64,000 nt of DNA, taken from contig BGZK01000006.1 in the NCBI GenBank assembly GCA_005406025.1, positions 248,001 to 312,000 on the forward strand, read 5' to 3'. The notes below the pieces were generated by a model. It was not told the origin of the DNA. It ran no database searches and saw nothing but the letters and a program-made list of their open reading frames with translations. Made by a program: the position numbers and the translations under genes. Position 1 is the stretch's first letter. Each line of letters begins with the position of its first letter. This DNA comes from Eumeta japonica (lineage: Eukaryota > Arthropoda > Insecta > Lepidoptera > Psychidae). Positions 34,510-46,600 of the stretch are shown here, piece by piece.

Positions 34510-37500
34510 CTGAAAAATAATAAAACTATATTAAATGTCACAGCTCCACAAAAAAAATAGTTCTACCAAAAAATATATATAAAGATTGTTCAGGGCCCTT
34601 CAGATTCACTGTTAAGAATAATGCGGACTTACAAGTTTAGTGCACCACATTAAAACTAAAATCTGTGCTATAGGTCTTCAACCTATTGTAAAAAAGGCCA
34701 CACTGAATTATTCTAGTGGTTATCATCTAATATTTAATACATTGTTTAATAAGATTAAACTCGTAAGATTACACTTTTTAACAACATGTACTGTAAGGCA
34801 AAATTTTTCTAGTAATAGGAACAGTTATTGTAGATTTTCACCTAACGAAATAATGTTTACATAGAAATCAAATCAATATTTTTTTATATAAATAATGTTT
34901 ATATAAGAAACTTTATCATTATGGCAATAATTCTGGAATTTTCCAAAACGAGTTTACCGTTTCATTTTGTGCCTTCTATTGATATGTTAAAAACGGGTGC
35001 TTAAAAAAGTTGCATAGCACTTTTTTTAAATATGAGTCGTCATTAAATAAGTTGGACTTTCAAATTTTTCGTAATATAACCTAAGTTAGCCCACAATAAA
35101 ATGAAACCAAACGAGGGCGGTTTTATGTTACTATTTATTATAAAAATTCGGGTGGGGCTCTGCCGGGGCACGCGGTCATCGGTTTAACGTGAAACTTCTA
35201 CGTCATCAAACCGCTTTTAGTGTTAAAGATTGAAATGAAAACGAGGCTGAATTCGTTCGAAAAGTTTTTGTGCAAAACAGACACTGAATGATGACAGATA
35301 GGGCAGCGGTGGAGACGCTCGCGAAGGCGACGTCGCCTACTGAGCGTTCACCGGCAACTTGGCGGCGCTCCTGGAGCCGCCCCACTCGTCCGGCGCCGGA
35401 CATCGGGGTACTTATGCGTGGACCATAACCCCCCTCTTTCGGACGATAGCCTTGACACCCCCATTTCTGTGTGGCTCTAGCGCGGGCTGAGGCCGACATA
35501 TTAAATTTTCATATTTTTTTTTAATACAATTCCTGGTTATTACTAGCTAAAATTATTGTTTAAATTACACTTATTTTTATTCGACTCGATCGTTCTGAAG
35601 AAACTATAAGCACACGAAAGCATCACCACCCTATCACATGTGAGTCGCGAGTGGTACGAAATAGAAATGAGCGAGAACGAAGGTATCAGTCATTATAAGA
35701 AGCGCTTTCCCACGCCGCCCGCCTAATCCAGCTCCGATGTTAACTCAAGGTTCTAACACACCGAGCTATCTATATGAGCTAAATTTTGACACTAGATTCA
35801 TGTTTCTAATACTAATTTTGTATTTACTAAGGTGAGACGATATATACGTTTTTCGTTACGGTCCACTTTCCTGACCCGGTATCCGCATGTTTCAGTGTGA
35901 CTTTAAAGAAGTTTCACGTCAAAAGACACAAATATAAAACGAAAAAAAATCGATAACCTGGACGTGGAGCTGCTGTCGTCAACGCTGCGACAAAAAACGG
36001 TAACGATCGGCTTAAGCGCTCAACGAAATGCGGGGCGATTGTTACCGTATTCAAAAAAATTGATTCTTTAAATTACACCGAGAAAAATAATTCTATAAAC
36101 ACGGTGACGAACAGACTGATGCCGAAGTAATTTCACAAGTGATCAGTTGGTGGAGTGTCTTGTATTTATACAGTCCGTATGACGTTCAACTGCCGGGTGT
36201 GAATAAAATGAAGGCGTGATTGTAACGTTTTTGATCACCGTTCAAGCGAGTGACGATTAATATTAAGGCGTTGATGCCGGCCGCGTGAACCGGATCTCGC
36301 GTGTCCAGTATTGCAATACTAGACAGTCTAGATATTAACAGAAACGTCTGCGGACGGTCCTGTTAATATCTAGACTCTGTAGCGAGTTAAATTTCAATGA
36401 CTATACAAAAGGAAAAAAAAAATAGGTTGTCTGTAAAGTCGGTTTACGGACGATAATTTTACGTGATAACGTCATAAGAAAATATTGATGAAAAATAGCA
36501 TACTTTTATGCATTGAAATGAATTATCATCACTGAACTATCATTATTTTGTATCAACTAGTAATTATCATTATTTTGTATCTCTTCCACTCCATGAGCCG
36601 ATGGAGTGGAAGAGAGATAGATGCATCACAAGCCGGACGCTTAAGCCCATCGCGCCTCTCTATCGCTTGTTCCGCGCTCTCGTTCGCACGCTCGGCTCAG
36701 GCGGAACGTGACAATGAGTCATGCTTTTTCGTGCGTGCAGCCGGCGTTCATCGATTTATAAGACGGTATCACGTCAAAAATAAAAAAAAAACAAATTAGC
36801 GCCACTAGACTGCGCTTTAAATTAATACAATTGCTTTCAAATGTATGAATCTTCAGGAGTCGTACCCGCCCTTTTTCGCACAGCCCGTGATGGGGTAGTC
36901 CTCGCGGTAGCACTTGGTGCCGATCGCGTCGAAGTACAGCAGACCGACGCGATTGGCGGTCGTCGTGTTAGCGTCATGCAAGCATTGGCGGAATGTTTCG
37001 TCGCAATCGCAACTTAACCTGGAACGAAAAAAAAGTGTGTTAGTTTATGTTTGTAATCATAATACAAATACCACGCTGTTTGTAATCATATACTGTTGAC
37101 TAATAAACGATAATTTTCAGTTCAAAATTTAAAGAGATAAAGTCTGATCACACTAAAAAGAAACCAACTACGTGCGAGTTGAACTCGCGTGAAGAAGGTT
37201 CCGCACGATGAATATGTTAAGAACCGTGTTTTAAATCTGACTCTCAGTAATTTCGGAGATACTTAAGGGGAGATGGCCAATTTTCATCTGATCATTTTAA
37301 AATTACAAAATTATATATATATATATATATATACTAGCTGTCCCGGCAGACGTCGTCCTGCCTGGAAAGGCTTTAAACGATATGCCGACAGCAGCGCCAC
37401 CTACCGGGTCCAATTGTGTTTTGAAATCATCCAGGGACCCATTGGAATATACCTAGAAAATTTCATCCCAATCAGTCCAGCCGTTTGACGTACCGACAAC

Positions 37501-37633
37501 GACGCTATCTATCAGGTCCATTTGTGAATATAAACCATCCTCGAATCCACATGAACACACACAAAAAATTCATTCAAATCGGTTCCGCCATTTAGGAGGA
37601 GTTCACTGTCAACACACGTACAGAAGAATTATA

Positions 37634-37670
<37 letters not shown>

Positions 37671-40600
37671 CAGGACCTTACAAGAAACCCTTTCATACCG
37701 TTGAGTCACCACCGCGCCACCACCGGGCCACCACCGTTCCTGCGAGCTGATCAACTTCCTGACTTACTATGCCGAGGTGAATTCCCTTCCCTTAAAGAAT
37801 CGCTCATAAGCTAAGTCACTGGCGGTCAGTGCCCGTGTGTGCTGTCTGGTCACGTTCTGCGAAACATCACAGCTCCCGGGCTAACAGGATAGTCAATACA
37901 GTCATTTTTTCCGGGCGAAATTTATTAACGACTTCAGCCCCCCACACTCCTCGCGCACACGCATGTGCGGTCGTGCGTTATACACTTTTTTCCACTTCAT
38001 CGCAAGAGGTGGAAAAAAAGGGAACATGCACTCTCCAAAGACTTTGTTCTTCAGGGTAAGTGGTATATGGAATTTGAAGATCAAGCTAATTTTTTTATGT
38101 AACCTCTTTACTGAAGATAGATTTTCCTAAATAATATAGTAGACGTATTCGTCAACAACTTCGATTCTCAACTATACATAATATGAGTCCAATATGGCAT
38201 CCGACACAATTTTCGTCTTGGCCATGTTTATTTTTAGACACACTTGAGTAACCCCATTGAGATCTCCGAGCATGAAGCCGATTTTTTGTTTGTCGATTTG
38301 TATTTTACACCTAAAGATCTAAAATTAAAAAACGGGCCATCGTCTTTTTAATTACCTGGTGAAGTACGAGGTGTTCGTTAGATTGTGCCTCGATTCTCCG
38401 GCACGCATCACGTCCGGGCAGTGGTCGTGCTCTCTGCAGCACACGTCGGTCTCGCGCGCGGGCCCCAAGTCGTCATAGTTGTCGGCCACGTCCCCGGCGC
38501 CGCACCATTTAGTACCTGGTTAGATTTTTAATTGACATCAAAACGGAAATTGTTCATACGATAGTCAATTACTTTCAATCACTGCAATGCTATATGTAGG
38601 TGGCCCGGCCGGTTTATGCATCATTATTATTTATTTGTAAGAATTAATTTTTATACTATAAATAAATTATTTTCTTACAAACAATTATCATTGTTTGCAA
38701 GTAAAGAAAAAATAATAATTCACTTCATGTGTTCGCGTAGACGTAATTATAAATATTAGATCATTAAACTTGGATACATGTTTACATTCCATCCATGTCC
38801 CTAATGCACCTTCATAATTTCATTTTATACCAGCGCCCGCTGCTTTGCTCGTGTGGACACAGAACGAATTTTTTTATCTTCTATATCGACTGATCACGTT
38901 CCCAATCACAATCCCGTACTCTATCCCGTTCCCAATTCTGGTCCTGGTCCCGCTCTTGATAACAATTTATCTCAATTTCGATATGATTTCGACTCCGATT
39001 GCGCTCTCGTATTTGTTTCCGAACAATGTCTCGAATCAATTAAATTCCGATTCTGGTCCCATTCTTAATCCTGGCCCGTAGATGGTGCGGCGGCTCGATA
39101 ACCAAGTAGGTCATGGTTCCGATTTGGACAAAGTCGGAAAAAATGGTAGTCTCAATATATTTATGGAAAATGCATCTAAAATATAGTCTATCATTTAAGT
39201 TAGAGGTTTCTTTTATGCGTATACAGTATTTCATATTAATCGCAAGAGTAATTAATTAATTATAATGGAACTAAGATAAAAAACCTCTATAGATTAATAC
39301 ATAAGTATAGATATACGCAACGCATTTATGTGTATTTATGCGTACACAACAAATCTGTCATATCCGTACAATTTAAATTATGATATGCCTTAAAAGATAA
39401 AAGTATAACATCTGTGAAATACATTAATATTGCTGCATTGAGTAACAAGTATGTGTATACTATGTTCATACACTTTAATTATTTCAGTATCCTTTAACCT
39501 CATCGCCTATATTTCAGGGTCACGTTCCACAGATGCATGAGTTATTAAATTATACATCTTTTTACAAAATTATCCAATTGACCTGTAGAGGTATTAGGTA
39601 TACTGATTGAAAATAGCATATTTGGAAGGTAATAAGCTGATTTTCAGAATTCTTGAAAAGTTGTTTTCAAGCTCCTTCTGGACTTTTAGTGCGTCCTTAA
39701 AGCATTTGAGCATTTTTCATGAATCTTCAGCATTTTATATTTTCAATGACCTACAACAACTATAAAATTTCTAAATTATATAATTACTAACTAAACTATA
39801 TAATTTCTAACATCCGTTTCCTTCCTTCTTCCTGTTCTTTAATTTAAATAAATATTAAAATAACAAGAAAAGGTAACTTGTCTAACAGCAACTACAAATT
39901 TATTTACATTCATTAATTCTGGAAATTTGTCGTCAGAGGCGGCCTTAGAGGGTGGCGAACAGGGCAATTGCCCGGGGCCTCGCTCTTGCAGGGGCCTCGC
40001 GTCAAGTAAATTTAAAAAAATATAGATTTTTTTAACTATATTTTTTTTATTTAAAAACCTTTTATTTTGATTCTTAATTATTTATTAAGGTTATAACATA
40101 ATGGTAAATTAAAATAAAGTTAGTTAACTAATTCATTCATTCAAATTATAATTGATAAATTAATTTTGTAGTACTTGAATATCGCGCCCCGACACACTTG
40201 AAGATTGGTTTTTTAAACGCATAGCACTCGGGACTAATATAGTATTATATAGTCTGTGACTCGGGAGTCGGGACATAATGATCTGCTCGTCTATCGCTCG
40301 GGGAATCGTCGCAAAAGGAATTCCCTTGTTTCATTTCGTTCGTCAACTTTTGTCACCTTGGAATTATTTTGCTTGCAGTATGAGTTACAAAATCGTTGCT
40401 GTACCGTACATGTCTTTCCATTATATTTAATATTACGTTATTATAGTGTTTCAAGTATTGAGAGAGCTGGAAAAGTGTAAATTATCGTATTTTAAGTATT
40501 GAGTAAGCTGATAGTGTAAAAAAATTTGGTTGCCTGTAAAGTCGGTATACGGGCGAAAGTTTTACGTGACAACGACTTTGAATGGTAAAATCATTTTAAT

Positions 40601-43600
40601 GTGAATATTCATTCGTATAGTAGGAAGAAGGATGAAATAATAGTAACAATTTAAAACATTTATTTATACAAAGAATTATATTTAAAACATTAATTTATAC
40701 AAAGAATCTCGCACTGAATTTCATATTAACAAAATTTTATTTTTACCTTTACACATACATACGTATTTATATACAAATATACATACAATAACTTGCAATA
40801 CATTTGCAAGCTATGCACTAATTCTCTAGTGCTGCGCGCGCAGACCGATCATAGTTGAGTGGGAGAGAGACGCAAGGCATTCGGCGGGCCTCTCTCGTTC
40901 GGTGACTCATCGTTACGTTACCGAGCGTTACACTTTTTCAAAGTGACTCCCAGCCGCAACCTAATTTAAGACGTTGTCACGTCAAAAAATGTGTAACACC
41001 TACTTAAAAATTATTTCTGACTGTGCGAAACAAAACAAGATTTATAAAATGAGTTCGCGTGATCGTGATGCCGGTAGAAAATTTGAGTCAGGTAGTTCAA
41101 AAAGGAAACGAGCTGTCAAAAGAAAGCAGGTACAAGAAAATCTACCTGGATCTTTATATAAATATATAAAAAGTTATTCAAGAAACCTATACGAAAGATT
41201 TATTGAATGAAAGTGACTTTAATCCTGATTCAGTTGAAAACATTCCTTCCACGTCATCGTGGGTGCCGCCGCCGTCAACGCTAACCAGTCAAGAACAGGA
41301 ATCTCGAGTCTATGTTCACCTCCATGAGGGCTGGAATGGAAAATCTGAATCTTCAAAATGACCCCGGTTTGTGACCCATAACAATTACTGATGTGGACCG
41401 AACTGAGATTGTATTAAGAGGTCCAATCCGGATTAAAGTTTAGTTATTTCCCGTAAATGATAATGGACGGTGATTCAGTGAATATCATTATAATAAGATA
41501 TTAGTTAACGGTGAAGGGGTAAGGGTGTCCAGCGGTAAAGCATGACAGGCGCTGGATGATTTATTCACAAACAAAGGATGCCGTTTACTGCTTTCCGTGT
41601 CGAATATTCGGGCTAGAAAATACAAAGATTGGATCAAGTGAAGGAGTGTGTGATTGGAAACACTTGGGTGATTATCTAAAGTCTCACGAATCTAGTCGAC
41701 AGCACAAAGATTGTATGCTGAAATGGATTAATTTAGAGAATGGTTTAAAAAACTGTTCCACTGTTGACTCTTTGGCTCAGTCACAAATTGAACAAGAAAG
41801 GCAACGTTGGAGAGATATTTTAGAACAATTGCTCGCAATTGTAAATTTTTTAGCATCTCACAAGTTAGCCTTCAGGGATCATAGAGAGAAGTTAACATCT
41901 GACTCAAGTTCGACTGAGACAAGTGAGACGACGAGTGAGCCGAGTGAGACAGGTAACTTTATAGATTTATTAAAATTAATAGCCCGATTTGATCCCGTGT
42001 TGAAACTTCACTTAAAACAAGTAAAAGATAAAATGATTAATGACGACTATATCGGAAAAAATATTCAAAATGAGTTCATACAATTAATGGCAAGTCACGT
42101 GAAAACTGAAATTGTTGAAGAAATAATTAATAATAAATATTACTCTATTATTCTTGATTGTACTCGCGACGTTTCTCATGTTGAGCAACTATCAATTATT
42201 ACAAGATTTTTTAATACAAAAACAGCTGAAATTGAAGAACATTTTATTGGTTTCATAGCCGTCGAAAAAACCACAGCTAAGAGTTTGACTAATTATATAA
42301 TCACAGAATTAGAACAGTTAGGTATATCATTGCAAAACTGCAGGGGCCAAGGATATGATAATGGTGCCAATATGCGCGGTGAAAAAAGTGGTGTCCAAAA
42401 ACGTATTATTGAAATTAATCCACTTGCTTATTTTTTTATCTTGTGGAAGTCATAGCTGGAATCTCGTCCTAGGAGATGCAGCATCATCTTGTGTCCAAGC
42501 AAAATCTTTTTTTGGTTTGCTACAAAGGTCGTACACTCTGTTTGCCGGCTCAAGTCAGAGGTGGGCTATTTTAAATGCTTATGTAAAATCCTTATCACTA
42601 AAACCACTTTCTGAAACTAGATGGGAGTGCAGGGTAGCATCGGTGAAGGCCGTTAAACTCCAACTAAGCGATATATGTGATGCTTTAAAGGATTTAGTAG
42701 AAAATACAACAGATTTACAGTTGGTCAATGAATGCCATTCTATAGAAAAGGAAATAACTACCTACGAATTTGTAGTTTCACTGGTCATATGGTATGACAT
42801 TTTTACAAAGATAAATGCTATCAGTAAAATGTGGCTATGCGAAAACATGCACTTATATGTGGCTATACCACACCTAGACGCATTCACAAATTGGCTCGAT
42901 AATTATCGAGAAAATGGTTTTCAGTCATCCCTTGTAACGGTGAGAGAAATAGCCGAGGAAAATTATATTGACAGACAGTTTAAAGAAGTCAGAAGACGAC
43001 GTAAAAAAGGCATTTTGATTATGAAGGGGAAGATAAAGCTCATGAATTGAATTCGCGGAAGAGATTTTCAAAATAAACTATTTTTATGTTATTGCCGACA
43101 ATGTGCGCGCAAGCTGCCATCCTAGGTTTGAGGCACTTAAACATCGTGAGAGTATATTTGGTGATGTATATTATACATGGTATAATATAAAAAGATTAAA
43201 GGAAATTAGTGACAGTGAACTTTTGAAGCAATGCAGCGACTTGCAAATATCTGTGACAGTAGGAGAATCACGTGATATTGATGGACATGAATTGTATGAA
43301 GAACTGAATATGTTCATCCGTGTGTATGAAGGAAACGATGACATTATGAGTATCTAGGTGCTGAAATACATAGTAGAAAAAAAAATTTACTGAAGTTTTC
43401 CCCACTATCGAAATAGTTCTGAGAATTATCGCCACCACAAATGTTACGGTTGCGTCTGCTGAAAGGACGTTTTCGAGGCTTAAAATTATTTAAACATATT
43501 TGAGGAATTCGATGACAAAGGATAGGCTTTCAGCGCTTGCTATTTTTTCAAACGTAAATGACGTAGCTCATTCGTTAGATTATTGTGCTTTAATTAAAGA

Positions 43601-46600
43601 TTTTAGTCTTAGTAAAAGCCGCAAACATCAATTTTAAAATTTATCATCTCTGTATTTGTTAATTTTGTAAATCTTTCAATGTAAGTAAAATATTTTAAAA
43701 CGCAAATTTTATTTATTTGTATAACTTTAACATTTCTCGTCAAACATAACGAATACCTACCAAACAACCAGACAGACCTACTTTCCCATCGCATAGGTAC
43801 TTTTCCGTAGGACAAAGGGCCTCGCAAAGACCTGCCGCCCGAAGCCTCGCAATGGGTAGGCCGCCGCTGTTTGTCGTTACATAATTCCGGAAATATCGAA
43901 TATGAGTACAAAGACAGATGTGAGGTACGTCAATTTTGTGACTTAAAAATAATCGTAATTTCCATTCAAAAATATTATTATCGTCTTAGGCTCATTAAAT
44001 TAGCTCCAACGTATGTTTAATTAGCTGTCATTAAATGTGTTAGCATTTCATCTCACTGCCGCACTACACGCTAACGGGTAATTAGCTGATTCCGGAAGTG
44101 AGATGTTTTAAACCTTTAGTTAGCATTAAATAACGGAACTTTGACATTTAAGTAAGCTCTTTAATTGTGACAGTTAGTACAGTTAGTAATCAATAAATAA
44201 AGTGCATGTGTTTTTGGTGATATCATTGAGTGAATTTAGCGATCTTATGTGCGGTTTCAGTGATGCAATTTCATAACTCACTTTATGGAGACTGTTCGAC
44301 TTCGCTTTCGTTTTCATTCACGAAGGCACGTTTAAACTAGTTTGCACATGTATATCATTCATTGTCAGATTTTCATCAATTAGTGCGTTTAAAATGAAGG
44401 TCGGCTCAGGTAAAATCATACCAAATCTCATTTAGAGGGAAAGATGGATAATAAAAAAGTGTACGTTAACTTTAAAATTCAGACAATGTATTACTACTAG
44501 CTTTTGCTCACGGCTCCGCTCGCATAGACCTAAAATTATAATTTTTTTTATAGTATTTGCGTAAAAGCCGTTCTTAACGAGCGTTTACGTCTGGAAACGT
44601 GTAATTAAGCCGAATTTCAGGACAATTGAACCTATATTTTCGGAGATCTCGTGATGAGTCAGTTGGTCAGTCGGTCGATCAGTCAGTGGTATTTTACTTA
44701 TATATGCATAGATAATATTTCATACTACAACTATCCGGTATATGTTCGCTAACCTGAGTATGCCGAACAATCTAAATCAGTGAGAAATTATGAGAAAAAT
44801 GTCACATGAGGGAGAGAAGGGTGAGAGCCTATCCATGTTCTTACCGATTCTCATCAAGCGGGGACTAACTTAAAAAAAATACCTCACGTAATTAATGGAC
44901 GCCCGATTATGAACGTATAGACGCGGCTTCATGTCGCAACTCACACAAATATCCTCTTACGATTATCAACGTCGTCTATAAATTGTGGACGTCCATAAAT
45001 AAAAAGTCGATGACAATGTTGCTAATGTGCGTTCTCCCATATAACTGGCACGCGAAACAAATGAACGATGCAACTATTGCCTTGCGATAATTCTTGCAAT
45101 TATACGACCTTGGCCTTATTCTTTGCTTTCTGATGTGTCCTTATCAATTTTAATGTAACATTATTGTGTAGAGAAACGAATGTAGTTGATTTTCTGTTCA
45201 AGTCTTATGTGGTTTCTTTTTTAACTGCTCCTTTGAAATAGGAAAAGTTTTTGAAAATTGGGTCACTGCTTTCAGCCCGATTTTCGAAAATCGAAAATTG
45301 AATTTTCACCAGATCTTGACGTTATACGGTCCTAAGAATTTATTCTGACCCATTTTCCAAGGACGTCTGTATGTATGTGTGTGCGTAAGCTAGGTTTTGA
45401 AGAAATTTATGAATATTAAAAAAAAACTTCTTTTTAAATAACTTTCAGTCTACTAAAGTGATCGATATTAAACCTAATTTGCTCTTCTTCTTAAAAGTTA
45501 CATCGATTCCCACAAACGATTGTCCCAAAGTCAATTGATTTTTTTTAAAACATGGAGAAAAATTTTCAAAAAGTGTTTTTTAGAATATTTTTTTAAACTG
45601 CTCCATTGATAAGTTCCAAAATCCTATTAGTTCTTCTCTTTGGGAAAACGTTGATCATTGGAAATCACAATAAAATCAGTTAATTCTTTCGAGAGATATC
45701 ATTAACGAAAAATTCACAAAAATGTATTTTTTCAAAAAAGTTTTTAAATTCTTGTGGATTAATGTTTGATACTAGATCATCTTTTGCCCCTACAAAAAAA
45801 AAAAAACTCCCTTGAATACTTTCAAACGGATCAAAATAGAACAATGCGTAAAAAAAATTTGATGAACTGTAAATTTAAAATTTTTAAAATTGAAAAGTTC
45901 AAAAGGTATTAAATCTTTTTTTGAGCTCGGACAGCTCAACAAAGCACTGCAGTCAATCTTTCGAATTCAGTAATTTATTGCTAGATATATTTTTGAATCC
46001 TTTGAGCCCGAAAATAACAAGAAGTTTCGAGGATGGCCTGCAAGATCAACCGTTTTTAAATTTTTTAAACTTACAAACCTAAAAACTTACAGTCAACTAC
46101 ATTTTGGAACTGTACGAGCCAAAAATACTTCGATAAATATAATAGTGGGAAGTTTTAAAGATTGTCAGGATCAAGCATTTTTTCAATTTTTTTTTTGTTA
46201 AAATACTTGTACACATTTACACCAAACAACCACCTAAAGTTGTTTTAGTCGCTTAGATTAATGATACTTCTGAATCGAAAACACATTATAAACTTCCACA
46301 TCTCCAGACAAAACTTAAGTAAGAACTCTTTATATATGTAACAACTTGTTTATATTTCAGCGCCCTGCAACGTCATCGATATTATGTATCGACAATTTAC
46401 CTAAGGTGAGACTTTTTTTTAACCATAATAAATACGTCAATAATCAGTTCTCGTTAGTCACAAGTTGCATTTGTGGTTAATCTATTTCGTTATGTTTTAC
46501 TAACATAATGAAATCTATTTTTAATATTTGTCACATAGTTTGATAAAAATATTGTATATAAAAGTACAAAAGACTTCACAATTATAGTAAAATATGTATT

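Larger units (their letters stand above)
39934..43869 (+). mobile_element. Complete hAT transposon with TIRs and 8-bp TSD TTTGTCGT
   Basis: The left end is CAGAGGCGGCCTTAGAGGG and the right end is GGGTAGGCCGCCGCTG, an inverted pair. TTTGTCGT is duplicated exactly at 39926-39933 and 43870-43877. The 3,936-bp body carries transposase remnants with a TTF-type zinc finger, a DUF4371-like region and a hAT C-terminal dimerisation region, all on the + strand. CGGGGCCTCGC-like subterminal repeats occur near both ends. It sits in PLA2 intron 1 in opposite orientation to that gene. Confidence 0.92.
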
